A stretch of 64,000 nucleotides of DNA from a bacterium (lineage in GTDB: Bacteria; Actinomycetota; Acidimicrobiia; Acidimicrobiales; Bin134). The notes under the pieces are model-generated. The model was not told the origin of the DNA. It saw nothing but the letters and a program-made list of their open reading frames with translations, and searched no databases. The translations under genes were made by a program, and so were the position numbers. This document shows positions 1 to 12,700 of the stretch, piece after piece (positions within the stretch are counted from its first letter, which is position 1; each line of letters opens with the position of its first letter). The stretch is taken from assembly GCA_026705465.1 (NCBI GenBank), contig JAPPAP010000037.1, positions 62,001-126,000 of the forward strand, in the 5' to 3' direction.

Positions 1-301
1 GCTGGTGTCCGGCTTCCACCAGTCGGATGAACACGTCACCGGGAGGGAGCAGCAGCGTCATGCTGTCGTCGGTTGTGGCGGGAGAGGATAGATCGGGCTG
101 AGGAGGCCTTGGCGGGGGAGGGGACTGGGTCCCGGCCCGTTGGAGCCAGTGATAGGCCTCTGTGATGCGGGCCGCCACTGCGGTGCTGCCCCCGGCATCG
201 GGATGGGCCTGGCGGATCAGCGCGCGATAGGCCCGGTTGATGTCGTCAGCCCGGGCTCCCTTTTCCAGCCCCAGCGTCCGCAACGCCCGCTCCCGGTTCA
301 C
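1..301 (-). CDS. J-domain (DnaJ-like) protein, partial at left edge
   Basis: Reading the minus strand from a GTG at 301 gives an open frame to the window edge. It begins as a J-domain: helix I near residues 3-12, helix II with the basic run RAYRALIRQAH, and the diagnostic HPD tripeptide at residues 33-35 followed by a helix III segment. J-domains stimulate the ATPase of DnaK-type Hsp70 chaperones. After about residue 60 the sequence turns proline-rich, so this is not a full DnaJ with a zinc-finger region close behind. The C-terminal part lies outside the window, so the specific role is unknown. The start is inferred: it follows the upstream hydrolase stop by about 28 nt and no strong ribosome binding site is visible. 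Confidence 0.72.
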   Translation of the reverse strand, partial: MNRERALRTLGLEKGARADDINRAYRALIRQAHPDAGGSTAVAARITEAYHWLQRAGTQSPPPPRPPQPDLSSPATTDDSMTLLLPPGDVFIRLVEAGHQ

Positions 302-329
302 CCCGCAAGCGTAGGGGGTGGGGCAGGTC

Positions 330-1118
330 TCAGTTTTCGGCGAGGAAGTCCAGGATGGTTGGGAAGGCGGTGGGGTCTTGCATCATGAAGATGTGGCCGC
401 CGTCGAAGGTGGCGAGGTGGGCGTTGGGGATGCGGTCGCGCAGAAGTTCGCTGTTGCGCAGGGGGGCGATGCCGTCGTGGATGCCAGCGCACACCAGGGT
501 AGGCATGTCGATCTCACCCAGGCGGTCCACCACGTCGTGGCCCCGGCGGGCCTCCAACTGCCCGAGCGCGCCGGGAGTGTTGAGCGGCAGGGCCGGGCCA
601 TCCGGGCGGGCGGCGGTCACGAAAACCTCTACTCCAGGAGGCAGCGGGCCTCCTCGCTCATAGCGGGTGTCCATAATCTCCAGCGCCACCTCGCCCCGTT
701 CGTCAGGATCGAGGTCGGCCAGAGTGTGCAGAGGCCACGAGCTGTAGTCCGGGCCGCCGGGTGACGTGCAGTTCAACACCAGCTTGCTGATGCGCCCGGG
801 ATGGAGCACAGCCATGTTCATGCCCACCATCCCGCCGAAGCTGGTTCCCACCACCGGCACTGAGTCCCAGCCCAAGAAATCCAGGAAAGCGACGGCATCG
901 GCGGCGTAGTCGGCCATGGTCCAGGGCATCGGCGGTGTGGAGGTCTGGCCCAGGCCCCGCTGGTCATAATGAGCCACGGTGAAGGCCTCATTGAGCGGAT
1001 TCAGGTCGGGCGCGGTCATACGCAGGTCGCCGCCACTGCCGCTGATGTTGAGCAAGGGCGGCCCCGACCCGTGCAGCTCGAAGTAGAGGTCGAGGTCGCG
1101 GGCTTTGGCTATCGGCAT
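330..1118 (-). CDS. alpha/beta-fold hydrolase
   Basis: A 262-residue single-domain alpha/beta hydrolase. The oxyanion region HGSGPPLL is near residue 16, the nucleophile elbow GTSFGG puts the catalytic Ser at 93, the acid is probably Asp215 in AGIHDG, and the base is His242 in GGHIF. This order and spacing is complete for the fold, so an active esterase, lipase or C-C bond hydrolase is expected, but the substrate cannot be read from the sequence. There is no signal peptide, so it is probably cytoplasmic. It is read in the same direction as the downstream J-domain gene (gap about 28 nt) and lies 37 nt downstream of hppA, so the three may be co-transcribed. Confidence 0.85.
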   Translation of the reverse strand: MPIAKARDLDLYFELHGSGPPLLNISGSGGDLRMTAPDLNPLNEAFTVAHYDQRGLGQTSTPPMPWTMADYAADAVAFLDFLGWDSVPVVGTSFGGMVGMNMAVLHPGRISKLVLNCTSPGGPDYSSWPLHTLADLDPDERGEVALEIMDTRYERGGPLPPGVEVFVTAARPDGPALPLNTPGALGQLEARRGHDVVDRLGEIDMPTLVCAGIHDGIAPLRNSELLRDRIPNAHLATFDGGHIFMMQDPTAFPTILDFLAEN

Positions 1119-1155
1119 CGGCTTATGTTGTCACGGCCCTCAGCTAGCCGGGGGA

Positions 1156-3252
<2,097 letters not shown>

Positions 3253-3348
3253 ATTGACCCCCTGTTTGAGAGAACTAGGCGAAGTTAGCCAGCGACAATA
3301 TGCCCTGCCAAGGTTGCCATTTGGGATAACCAATTTCGTGCAATTGGC

Positions 3349-3354
3349 GATAAT
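3349..3354 (+). promoter_or_regulatory. candidate -10 element for a leaderless transcript
   Basis: GATAAT lies 8 nt before the GTG start at 3363, which would place transcription initiation at or next to the start codon. No ribosome binding site precedes that GTG. Leaderless mRNAs are common in Actinomycetota. No good -35 hexamer is visible at standard spacing. The 110-nt gap 3253-3362 also has to hold the minus-strand hppA promoter. Confidence 0.3.
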
Positions 3355-3362
3355 CTGAAGCA

Positions 3363-3968
3363 GTGGTCAGCCTCAGCCGGATGCGGACCGAAGCCCGGGA
3401 GGCCCGCCGCTCATATCCAGATCCCCAGAGAGCGGCTCGGGCGGTTTCCAATGCGGTGACGTCGCTGGGGTGGCTCGATGGTGTGAAGCGGGTGTCGGCC
3501 ACGGTGGCCGATGACGGCGAGTTGGATCCGGCTCCGCTGGTGATCGCCTGCCGGCTCCGGGGTATCGAGGTGTACTTCCCGGTGATGCGAGATCCCGCTC
3601 CCATCCAATTTGCCCCCGCCAGTCCCGACACTCCTTTCGTGTCCAACCGCTTTGGGATTCTTGAGCCCGACGTTGATGCAGAACTATTGGTGCCGGCCCG
3701 AGAGCTGGATGTGGTGTTCGCCCCTGTCGTGGTTTTCGACGCCGCGGGACACCGGGCGGGACGGGGTCAGGGCTACTATGACCGGGCGCTGTCCTTCTTG
3801 TTGAACGGACCTCGACCGGCCAAGCCGCTGGTGGTGGGGTTGGCCTATGAGTGTCAGCTAGTCGATGGGGTGCCCTCGCATCCCGGCGACGTGACCATGG
3901 ACGCAGTGGTGACCGAGGAGCGGGTGAGGGTGTTCAGCTCGGGTCTTTCGCGTCGGTCCCGCAGGTGA
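3363..3968 (+). CDS. 5-formyltetrahydrofolate cyclo-ligase family protein
   Basis: A 201-residue protein of the 5-formyl-THF cyclo-ligase (MTHFS) family, which converts 5-formyltetrahydrofolate to 5,10-methenyltetrahydrofolate with ATP. The family hallmark GRGQGYYDR is present near residue 135, preceded by the strand VVFAPVVVFDAAGHR. The basic N-terminus (RMRTEAREARR) fits the usual substrate and ATP-binding start. Length is normal for the family. It is transcribed divergently from hppA and ends 66 nt before trkA. The GTG at 3363 is used; the internal ATG six codons later is an alternative. Confidence 0.88.
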   Translation: MVSLSRMRTEAREARRSYPDPQRAARAVSNAVTSLGWLDGVKRVSATVADDGELDPAPLVIACRLRGIEVYFPVMRDPAPIQFAPASPDTPFVSNRFGILEPDVDAELLVPARELDVVFAPVVVFDAAGHRAGRGQGYYDRALSFLLNGPRPAKPLVVGLAYECQLVDGVPSHPGDVTMDAVVTEERVRVFSSGLSRRSRR

Positions 3969-4034
3969 TGGACGCCGAAGCCCCAACCTCGTGGAGTGTT
4001 CGCACCCTCTCGGATTTTCAGTAAGGATGTAGCA

Positions 4035-5378
4035 GTGCGCGTCGTGGTCGTTGGTGCTGGCGAGGTGGGATCACATGTCGCTCAGATTCTGAGCGAGGAG
4101 AGCAACACGGTGGCGGTGGTGGAGGTCGACGCCAAGAAGCTGCACGACCTGGCCGAGGACCTCGATGTGCTGGCGGTTGAGGGAAGCGGCTCCCACCCCC
4201 ACATTCTTCGAGAGGCGGGAATCCGCAAGGCCGACCTATTGGTGGCGGTCACCGCCAGCGACGAGGTGAATCTGGTGGCCTGCCTGTTGGCCAAGCAGCA
4301 CGGAGTGGGGCGCACCATCGCCCGCATTCAGTCGCGCAACCTATGGGAGAAAGACGCCCGCGAGCTGAGAGAGGCGATGAAGGCTGACACCATCATCGAT
4401 CCCGACGAAGAGACCGCCCACGAGATCATGGATTTGTTGTCATATCCAGGGGCTACCGACGTGACCGTGATGGCCGAGGGCGAGGTGTTCGTAGTGGGAG
4501 CCAAGCTCACGCCCGACGCTCCTTGGGCCAACCGGCGTCTGGCAGACATCGCTGAGGAGTACGAGCCCGACTGGGATTTCTTGGTGGCGGTGATCACCCG
4601 TGCGGGCGAAACCCGAATTCCCCGAGCTGATACCACCTTGGAGCCCGGCGACCTCCTGCGGGTGGTGTGCAAGCGGCGGGCCAGGGACACGCTGCTTCCG
4701 CTACTGGGTCTAGCGCCGGGCACCCACCGCCGGGTGATGCTGCTGGGTGGGGGCCGGACAGCCGAGATCGTGGCCCGGCGACTGAGCGAGCGCCACGCCG
4801 AGGTGGTGCTCATAGAGCGGAATCTAGAGCGGGCCCAACAGTTGAGCGAGGAGCTCGACGCAGTGCTGGTGATCCACGGCGACATCACCGACGCCGAGCT
4901 GTTGGAATCCGAAGACATCGGCAAGTTCGACGCAGTGATCGCTCTCACCGGCAAGGACGATGCCAACATTCTGGCCTGCCTGTACGCCAAGTCGATGGGA
5001 GCGGACGAAACCATCGCCGTGCTCCACAACCTGGCTCTGCGCACGCTGCTGCGGGATGTGGGAATCGATGTGGCGTTGTCGCCCCGCACGGCCAGCGCCA
5101 ACGGCGTGCTCCGCTATGTGCGTGGTGAGGTGGCCCAGGTTGCTACCTACCTGTCGGGCGATTTCGAGATCATTGAGGCCGAGATCAAGTCGGGGTCGGC
5201 GGCCGATGGTGCAGTTGTGAACAAGTTGGGCCTGCCCAAAGATGTACTCATAGGCGCCTACGTGCGCGACGGAAAGCCGCAGATCGGCCGGGGCCGCAGC
5301 CAGCTTCGCAAAAGAGATCACATTGTGGTCTTTGCCCGTCCCGACACCATTGACGAAGTGAAGCGCTTCTTCGGGTGA
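4035..5378 (+). CDS. trkA: Trk potassium-uptake regulatory subunit TrkA
   Basis: 447 residues with the duplicated TrkA layout: two Rossmann RCK-N domains, each with a dinucleotide-binding glycine motif (GAGEVG at residues 7-12; LLGGGRTAEI near residue 235), each followed by an RCK-C domain. TrkA is the cytoplasmic NAD(H)/nucleotide-binding gate of TrkH-type K+ channels. The frame is open from 3996, but GTG at 4035 has AAGGA seven nt ahead and begins directly at the first beta strand (RVVVVGAGE). It lies 7 nt upstream of the first trkH, so regulator and channel genes form one operon. Confidence 0.95.
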   Translation: MRVVVVGAGEVGSHVAQILSEESNTVAVVEVDAKKLHDLAEDLDVLAVEGSGSHPHILREAGIRKADLLVAVTASDEVNLVACLLAKQHGVGRTIARIQSRNLWEKDARELREAMKADTIIDPDEETAHEIMDLLSYPGATDVTVMAEGEVFVVGAKLTPDAPWANRRLADIAEEYEPDWDFLVAVITRAGETRIPRADTTLEPGDLLRVVCKRRARDTLLPLLGLAPGTHRRVMLLGGGRTAEIVARRLSERHAEVVLIERNLERAQQLSEELDAVLVIHGDITDAELLESEDIGKFDAVIALTGKDDANILACLYAKSMGADETIAVLHNLALRTLLRDVGIDVALSPRTASANGVLRYVRGEVAQVATYLSGDFEIIEAEIKSGSAADGAVVNKLGLPKDVLIGAYVRDGKPQIGRGRSQLRKRDHIVVFARPDTIDEVKRFFG

Positions 5379-5385
5379 GCAGTCG

Positions 5386-6690
5386 ATGAGCGACCCGTCT
5401 CGGGTTCGCTTTCCCTGGCACCGCTCCGCGGTCAGAGTGCTGACCACCGTGGTGGCCGGGGCAGCTTCATTAGTAGTGATATCCACGGTGGTGTACCTGG
5501 CCTCGGGAGAGATATCCCGGTTAGACGACGCCATCTTCGAGTCGATGGCCGGGTTCACCACCACCTCGCTCACCGTGGTGGACCCCGAGGCACTGCCCGC
5601 CTGGCTGCTCGCTTGGCGGGCTTTGACCCAGTGGTTGGGAGGGTTGGGCGGCTTGGCGTTCGCCCTGGTTGTGGTGCCCGCCTTCGGGGGACAGCGGCGG
5701 TTGAGCGAGGTGGCCGAGGGCCGGGGCCGCAAGGTTGTGCTGGCGAGGACATGGTCGCACAACACCCAACGAGTGGTCTCAGCCTATGTGGGCTTCACGG
5801 TGCTGGTGTTTGCGGCCTATGCCGCAGCCGGCATGGGTGCCTTCGATGCCGCCACTTTCAGTCTCACCACGGCCTCCACCGGTGGATTCGCCAACTACCG
5901 CGACTCATTCGCCCACTTCGATTCGGCGGCAATCGAGTGGGTGGGCGCCGGAGCAATGGCCCTAGCCGGCGTGTCGGTGGCCGCGCTGGTCTGGATGGTG
6001 CGGGGGCAGGTCCAGGCTCTGTGGCGATCGACGGAGCTGAAGCTCTACGCCTGCCTGATCCTCGGGGCGACGGTGCTAGTGACGGCTTGGACGTGGACCG
6101 ATACCGGCGGGGGTGCGGACACCATTCGAGAGTCGTTGTTCGCTGTCACGTCGTCCATCAGTACAACCGGCTTCCGAACCGCTGATTGGGGCCATTGGGT
6201 GGCCGCCCCCCAGATCCTGCTGCTGGTGCTCATTGGGATGGGCTCAATGGCGGGCTCGGCCGGGGGAGGATTCCGGCTGCTCCGGGCAATCGAGATCTTC
6301 GGCATCGTACGGCGGGAACTGGTGATGCAACTCCATCCCCGGGCGGTGGTACCGGTGAGGGTATCGGGGGCGGTGGCTTCGGAGGCATCGCTCACCCGTG
6401 TCCACAACTTCCAGATCCTATGGGTGCTGGCCATTGCCTTCGGCGTGTTCGGCATCGCTTCACTGGGGGGAGATATGCCCACCGCGGTATCAGGCTCGAT
6501 CTCTGCCTTGGCTACCGCCGGACCTGGCTTGGGTGATCTCTCGGGCTTCGCCGACGCCACGGTGCTGGCGGCCCCAGCCCGGGGGGTGTTGATCGCCTTG
6601 ATGTTTTTGGGCCGGCTTTCGATCTACCCGGTGGTAGTGGTGATCGGCTGGGGTATAGGCGAGATCCAGCGATTGAGGCTGCGGCTATGA
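5386..6690 (+). CDS. trkH: TrkH-type potassium channel subunit (first copy)
   Basis: 434 residues of hydrophobic helices with the four P-loop repeats of the TrkH/KtrB superfamily, each carrying a filter Gly: GFTTTSLT, TASTGGFANY, SISTTGFRT and ALATAGPGLGD. It forms the K+-conducting pore gated by TrkA. It is shorter than typical TrkH and seems to start just before the first membrane-pore-membrane unit, without the extra N-terminal helix pair. The ATG at 5386 follows trkA by 7 nt. The second trkH begins 24 nt after its stop. Confidence 0.92.
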   Translation: MSDPSRVRFPWHRSAVRVLTTVVAGAASLVVISTVVYLASGEISRLDDAIFESMAGFTTTSLTVVDPEALPAWLLAWRALTQWLGGLGGLAFALVVVPAFGGQRRLSEVAEGRGRKVVLARTWSHNTQRVVSAYVGFTVLVFAAYAAAGMGAFDAATFSLTTASTGGFANYRDSFAHFDSAAIEWVGAGAMALAGVSVAALVWMVRGQVQALWRSTELKLYACLILGATVLVTAWTWTDTGGGADTIRESLFAVTSSISTTGFRTADWGHWVAAPQILLLVLIGMGSMAGSAGGGFRLLRAIEIFGIVRRELVMQLHPRAVVPVRVSGAVASEASLTRVHNFQILWVLAIAFGVFGIASLGGDMPTAVSGSISALATAGPGLGDLSGFADATVLAAPARGVLIALMFLGRLSIYPVVVVIGWGIGEIQRLRLRL

Positions 6691-6714
6691 GGCTGGGACG
6701 ATGAGGTTGGGGCC

Positions 6715-8295
6715 ATGACCATGGTGTTGTCGACAGTCCGCCAGGTTAGGGCGGTTGCCAAAGGCGCCGTCCACCAACTGCTAGTGGACCGACCCTGGAA
6801 TGTGACCAGCAGAGTGGGGTTCGTAGTGGGCCTCGGATTGCTGTTCTTGGTGCCGGGGATGCTGCTCGCCACCCTGATCGAGTGGGGGTCGTCAACATCC
6901 AACAGCGAGGTGTCTCTCGGTTTGGGAGCACTGGTCACGGTGGCTGCCGGGGTGCTGCTGGTGACGTTCACCCGATTGGATGAGGACTTGCCGCCCGCGT
7001 CGGTGTTTGCCGCGGTGGCATGGACGTGGATCAGCTGCTCGTTCTTCGGGGCATTGCCGCTGTGGTTCTCTGGCGCGCTAAGCAGCTTCGACAACGCGCT
7101 GTTCGAGGCGGTGTCGGGCATGACCGCCACCGGCTCCACCGTGCTCAGCCCTATCGAGGGGACGGGCCGGGGCGTACTCATGTGGCGCCAGATCATGCAG
7201 TGGTACGGCGGCATGGGCATGGTGGTGCTGGCAGTGACCATTCTGCCGTTTCTCGGCGTTGGAGGTTTGAGCCTTATCACCGTGGAGGCCCCCGGGCCGA
7301 CCTCCGACCGCCTGGCGCCTCGGGTGAGCTCAACCGCCCGGCGGCTGTGGGCACTCTATGGCGGCATCACCGTGGCAATAGCGGCGGCCTTGATGATCAC
7401 CGGTCTCAGTCTGTATGACGCAGTGGCCCACGCCTTCACCACCGCTGGCACGGGCGGCTTCTCGCCCTACGACCACTCCATCGGGCACTTCGACAGTACG
7501 GCGGTAGAGGCCGTAATGATGGCCGGAATGCTGATAGGCGGGGTGAGCTTTACCCTCCACTGGCGGGCCGCGTCGGGCAATCCCCGGGCCTATGGGCGGT
7601 CGTCAGAGTTCCGCACCTATCTCATTGCGGTCGGAGCGGCGGCGGTGGTTATGTCATTGCTGAATTGGGCGGACGACCTGTCCGATCTGCCCAACAGCTT
7701 CCGCAACGGGTTCTTTGGTGCTGTCACGCTGAGCACCAGCGGTGGATTCGCCAACGCTTCTGACGCCAATCCAGGGGGCGATTTCGCCGCTTGGACTCCA
7801 GGTGCGCAGGCCCTGCTTTTGCCGCTGATGGTGATGGGGGGCATGACTGGCAGCACTGCTGGCGGGCTGAAGGTGTTGCGGGCCCAGGTGATGGCGAAGT
7901 ACATGAGGGTGGGGCTATTGAGGGTGAAACACCCTCAAGTGGTGGCCCGGGTGAAGTTGGGTCAAAGGGCGGTGTCCGAGCCGATTCTCCAGCGGGTGGC
8001 AGGGCTGGTGGCCCTCTACGCGTTGTCAGCGCTGGTGGCCACCTTTGTGCTGGCCGCACTGGGTGAAGACCTGATTACTTCGTCGTCTGGAGCCATCAGT
8101 GCATTGAGCAATATGGGGCCGGCCTTGGGCGACGCCGGGCCCACCTCCAATTACTTGGTGTTCACCCGTCCAGCCCGAGGGGTGCTGATGGCGCTCATGC
8201 TCATCGGCCGATTGGAGTTCTTCGCCATCTTCTTGGTGGTGGTATCAGCCTACGAACGGACTCGTCGGCTGCACCGAGTCAAGTTGCGACGCTGA
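6715..8295 (+). CDS. trkH: TrkH-type potassium channel subunit (second copy)
   Basis: 526 residues with four pore loops distinct from the first copy: GMTATGSTV, TAGTGGFSPYD, LSTSGGFANA and LSNMGPALGD. Its N-terminus is longer than that of the neighbouring trkH and carries the extra membrane helices expected of TrkH. The ATG at 6715 is 24 nt after the first trkH. The two proteins align only loosely by eye, so this is not a recent duplication. Whether they form separate homodimers served by one TrkA, or one heterodimer, cannot be told from sequence. Its 3' end overlaps the convergent aminopeptidase gene by 17 nt. Confidence 0.92.
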   Translation: MTMVLSTVRQVRAVAKGAVHQLLVDRPWNVTSRVGFVVGLGLLFLVPGMLLATLIEWGSSTSNSEVSLGLGALVTVAAGVLLVTFTRLDEDLPPASVFAAVAWTWISCSFFGALPLWFSGALSSFDNALFEAVSGMTATGSTVLSPIEGTGRGVLMWRQIMQWYGGMGMVVLAVTILPFLGVGGLSLITVEAPGPTSDRLAPRVSSTARRLWALYGGITVAIAAALMITGLSLYDAVAHAFTTAGTGGFSPYDHSIGHFDSTAVEAVMMAGMLIGGVSFTLHWRAASGNPRAYGRSSEFRTYLIAVGAAAVVMSLLNWADDLSDLPNSFRNGFFGAVTLSTSGGFANASDANPGGDFAAWTPGAQALLLPLMVMGGMTGSTAGGLKVLRAQVMAKYMRVGLLRVKHPQVVARVKLGQRAVSEPILQRVAGLVALYALSALVATFVLAALGEDLITSSSGAISALSNMGPALGDAGPTSNYLVFTRPARGVLMALMLIGRLEFFAIFLVVVSAYERTRRLHRVKLRR

Positions 8296-9532
8296 GGAAC
8301 GCGCCGAGGGCCAGCGCGAAGTCGAGGGGATCCTGGGCTCCGCACATCTCACGAGCTGAGTGCATGGAGAGTTGGGCCACGCCGACATCGACAGTGGTCA
8401 CCCCGATAGCCGACGCGGCGAAGGGCCCGATTGTGCTGCCACAGGGCAAGTCGCCACGGTGGACGTAGAGCTGGTGGCCCACGCCGGCCTTCTCGCAGGC
8501 GGCGGCGAATGCGGCTTCGCCCACCGCGTCGGTGGCATAGCGCTGATTGGCGTTGCGCTTGATCACCGGCCCGTCGCCCATGGCGATGTGGTGGTCGGGC
8601 TCGTGGCGATCGGGGTAGTTGGGATGGGTGGCGTGGGCCCCGTCGGCCGAAACGCACAGTGACCGGGCCAGCGCGGGATGCAACGCGCCCCGGCTGCCAG
8701 CAATCCGCTCCAGCACGGTGGGCAGCAGGGTCGACGCCGCCCCTTGAGCCGAGGTACTGCCCACCTCCTCATGGTCGAACAGGCATAGCACCGCGCTGGG
8801 AGGCGAGTCGGCTGGGGCGTCGATCAGAGCCTGGAGCCCTGCCCAACACGACACCTGGTTGTCGATGCGGGGAGCATGGATGAAGTCGCCGTCGATCCCG
8901 GCGACTGTCGACGGAGTGAGGTCATGGAGCATGGCGTCCCAAGCCAGCACTTCGTCGGCCTCGACACCGGCCGCCTCGGCCGCTATCGAGGCGAATTCCC
9001 CAGGAGTGCGCAGCCCCAGCCCCCAAACGGGGACGATGTGGGTCTGGGGATTGAGCAGCAGGCCCTCCTTCCTGATCTCCCGGTCGAGATGTATGGCCAA
9101 CTGGGGGACGCGGAGCACGGGCTGATCGATGCGGAACAGCCGTGTGCCCGCGGGGGTGGCCAACCGGCCAGCCACGCCAAGGTCGCGGTCCAGCCAGCTG
9201 TTGAGCAAGACGCCCCCGTACACCTCCACTCCGAGCTGCCGGTAGCCAGCCTGACCGGTGTCGGGCTGGGCGGTGATGCGTAGGTTGGGGCTATCGGTGT
9301 GGGCGCCGATGATGCGGAAGCCCGCATCGCAGGTCTGGTGCCGCCACGCCACCAAGCTGCCGCCGCGGCGCACGAAGCGGCTGCCCTCGGCGTCGGGCCA
9401 ATCGTTGGCTTCATCCATTTCGGTGAACCCGGAAGACCGCAGGACGGCAGCCACCCGGTCGACCACATGGAATGGGGTTGGACAGGCGTCGATGAAGCCG
9501 AGCAGACCATCAATGCCGCGGATTTTGTTCAC
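8279..9532 (-). CDS. apeB: M18 family aspartyl-type aminopeptidase
   Basis: 417 residues with the M18 metallopeptidase ligand set in order: the His in [10 protein letters not shown], the bridging Asp in RIDNQVS, the Glu pair in FDHEEVGS, an Asp in [17 protein letters not shown], and the C-terminal His in [10 protein letters not shown]18 enzymes are dinuclear-zinc, usually dodecameric, cytosolic exopeptidases that remove N-terminal (often acidic) residues. The frame extends to 10039, but that part overlaps gltB and lacks family sequence. GTG at 9532 has GGAG upstream and begins right at the conserved N-terminus ([16 protein letters not shown]). It diverges from gltB. Confidence 0.92.
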   Translation of the reverse strand: MNKIRGIDGLLGFIDACPTPFHVVDRVAAVLRSSGFTEMDEANDWPDAEGSRFVRRGGSLVAWRHQTCDAGFRIIGAHTDSPNLRITAQPDTGQAGYRQLGVEVYGGVLLNSWLDRDLGVAGRLATPAGTRLFRIDQPVLRVPQLAIHLDREIRKEGLLLNPQTHIVPVWGLGLRTPGEFASIAAEAAGVEADEVLAWDAMLHDLTPSTVAGIDGDFIHAPRIDNQVSCWAGLQALIDAPADSPPSAVLCLFDHEEVGSTSAQGAASTLLPTVLERIAGSRGALHPALARSLCVSADGAHATHPNYPDRHEPDHHIAMGDGPVIKRNANQRYATDAVGEAAFAAACEKAGVGHQLYVHRGDLPCGSTIGPFAASAIGVTTVDVGVAQLSMHSAREMCGAQDPLDFALALGAFLSVAT

Positions 9533-9613
9533 TTCAGCCACTCCAGCCCCATCATCAACAGACGAATCCACCCCGTAATCATGCCTCTTGGGAGTCTCTG
9601 GAGCAGAACAGAC

Positions 9614-9644
9614 TTGGTAGGGGACCGGGCTACAGCGGTAAAAT
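9614..9644 (+). promoter_or_regulatory. gltB: candidate gltB promoter
   Basis: In the 186-nt divergent gap before gltB, TTGGTA (9614-9619) and TAAAAT (9639-9644) resemble -35 and -10 boxes. The 19-nt spacer is longer than ideal. The initiation point would be about 70 nt upstream of the gltB start. No attenuator or operator was recognised here. Confidence 0.3.
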
Positions 9645-9718
9645 TGCCCCCCTGCCGCTGGCCAATGTCGTCTCGGCGCGCACTCCAAACACGCCGCAAA
9701 CACGCTGGAAAGGACGCA

Positions 9719-12700
9719 ATGAGGAACTGGCCGCAGCTGCCACATCCCCAGGGCCTCTACGACCCCCGCAACGAGCACGACAGCTGCGGAGTCGGATTCT
9801 TGGTGGACCTGAAGGGCAGGCCGCGCCACGAGATCGTGTCGGTGGGCTACGGAGCGCTGTGCAACCTCCAGCATCGAGGAGCCCTGGGTGCAGAGGTGAA
9901 CACCGGGGACGGAGCAGGGCTGTTGATCCAGGTGCCCGACGACTTCTACCGCCAGGTGTGCGACTTCGATCTGCCTCCGGCGGGGCAGTATGCCACCGGC
10001 ATCGGCTTTCTGCCCGACGCTCCCGACGCCGCCGCCCATGCTCGGGGGGCCATGGATGCCATCGCCCAGGAGGAAGGGCTGACCTCACTGGGATGGCGGG
10101 AGGTGCCCACCTGCCCTGAGGAATTGGGGGCTGGGGCCCTGGCCACAATGCCGTCGTTCTGGCAGCCCTTCTACAAGGGCGACGGGCTAGACGCCGATGC
10201 CCTCATGCGGCGCGCGTACGTAGTCCGCACCCGGATCCGCAACGAGGTCTCCTATGAGACTGATGACCAGGCCGATGTCGGTGCGCTGGGCTCCAAGACC
10301 CGCAAGCTGACCTATGGCTATTTCGCCAGCCTGTCCAACCGGACCATCGTGTACAAGGGCATGCTCACCACTCCGCAGCTCGGAGAGTTCTACCCCGATC
10401 TGGGCGACAACCGGGTGACCAGTGCCTTGGCCATGATCCACTCCCGGTTCTCCACCAACACCTTTCCATCCTGGCCGCTGGCCCATCCCTACCGCTTCAT
10501 CTCCCACAATGGTGAGATCAACACGGTGCAGGGCAACCGCAACTGGATGCGGACCCGAGAGGCGCTGTTGAGCTCGCCCCATCTGCCCGGCGACCTGGAG
10601 CGGCTGTTCCCAGTGTGCGCCGAGGGGGTGAGCGACACCGCCAGCTTCGACCAGGTGCTGGAGCTGCTGTACATGGGCGGCTACTCACTGCCCCAGGCAG
10701 TGCTGATGATGATCCCCGAACCGTGGGAGAACCATGAGTCGATGTCGCCTGAACTGCGAGCCTTCTACCGCTATTACGCCTCACTGATGGAGCCGTGGGA
10801 CGGTCCGGCCGACATCGTGTTCAGCGACGGCACCCTGATCGGCGCGGTCCTCGACCGCAACGGCCTGCGTCCTTCCCGCTATTGGGTCACCGACGACGAC
10901 CTGGTGATCATGGCCTCTGAGGTCGGGGTAATGGACGTCGATCCGGCAGCCATCGTGGAGAAGGGCCGCTTGCAGCCGGGACGGATGTTCTTGATCGACA
11001 CCTCAGAGGGCCGCATCGTCCGGGACACCGAGATCAAGGCGAAGCTGGCTTCAGCCCACCCCTATGGCCAGTGGTTGGCCGACAACCAGGTGGACCTCGA
11101 CGACTTGGTCGACCGGGCCCAGCCCGAGCCGGACGAGACGCCGTTGCTGATCCGCCAGCAGATGTTTGGCTACACCCATGAGGAACTCAAGATCCTGTTG
11201 GCCCCGATGGCCCGCGACGGCAAGGAAGCCCTGGGGTCGATGGGCACCGACACCCCGGTGGCCGTTCTTTCCAATCGGTCCCGACTGCTGTACGACTACT
11301 TCCAGCAGCTCTTTGCCCAGGTGACGAATCCGCCACTGGACGCCATCCGGGAGGAGATCATCACGGCCACTTGCGGTTGGCTCGGCCCCGAAGGCAATCT
11401 GCTCGATCCCCAGCCTGAGTCGTGCCGCCAGATCTTCACCCCTCATCCGGTGATCACCGACCAGCAGCTGGCCAATTTGGTGCAGGTAGACGGACCCGAC
11501 GGGCATGATCATTGGTCCACGGAGGTGGTGCCGTGCCTATACGCGGTGGACGACGGGGGGCCGGGGCTCCGCATCGCCATCCAGCGCATTCGCGAGCAGG
11601 TCAGCCGGGCCATTGAGGCGGGCAAGAACATCATTGTGCTATCAGACCGGGGGGCCAGTCCCGACTCGGCTCCGATCCCCTCACTGCTGGCCACCGCGGC
11701 GGTACACCACCATCTCATTCGGGAGAAGACCCGGACCCGAGTAGGGCTCGTGGTGGAGACCGGCGATGCCCGGGAGGTGCACCACATCTGCCTGCTGCTG
11801 GCCTACGGGGCAACTGCCATCAACCCGTACCTGGCATTCGAGACCATCGACCAGATGATCGACGAGAACTTGTGCGGCTTCTCGCCCGATGACGACAAGG
11901 CGAAGGCCCACCGCAACTACATCAAGGCCTGCGACAAAGGGGTGCTCAAAGTCATGTCCAAGATGGGCATTTCCACGGTGAAGTCGTATGTGGGTGCGCA
12001 GATCTTTGAGGCCATCGGCTTGGGGCACCCCATCATCCAAGAGTGCTTTACCGGCACCGTCAGCCGCCTGGGCGGTATCGGCTTTCCGCAGCTTGCCGAA
12101 GAAGTGCGGCTTCGCCACCGCATCGCCTATCCCGAGAACCCCGATGAGCGGGCTCACCGCACCCTGGAAGGGGGAGGGGAGTACCAGTGGCGCCGGGAGG
12201 GGGAGTACCACCTGTTCAACCCTGAAACGGTGTTCAAGCTTCAGCACGCCACCCGGGAGAAGCGCTACGACATCTTCAAGCAGTACACCGAGAAGGTCGA
12301 CGCCCAATCGGAGCGCTTGGCCACTCTCCGGGGGCTGTTCCGATTCCGCGGCGGGCTGCGAGAGCCGATTCCTATCGAGGAGGTGGAGCCGGTCTCCAGC
12401 ATCGTAAGCCGTTTCTCTACCGGGGCCATGTCGTATGGATCGATCTCGGCCGAGGCCCACGAGACCCTGGCCATCGCTATGAACCGCATCGGGGGCAAGT
12501 CGAACACCGGCGAGGGAGGAGAGGATCCTGCCCGCTATGTGCCCGATCCCAACGGTGATCTGCGCCGCTCGGCCATCAAACAGGCCGCTTCGGGGCGATT
12601 CGGCGTCACGAGCGAGTATCTGGTCAACAGCGACGACATCCAGATCAAGATGGCCCAGGGGGCCAAGCCGGGCGAGGGAGGCCAGCTACCCGGCCACAAG

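Noticed and set aside
4328..5765. Long minus-strand frames opposite trkA/trkH
   Set aside because: Ser/Arg-rich shadow composition with no recognised motif; the plus strand is clearly trkA and trkH.
9299..9718. N-terminal extension of gltB
   Set aside because: It overlaps the divergent aminopeptidase gene and lacks family sequence; the ATG at 9719 has a good ribosome binding site and yields the expected propeptide.
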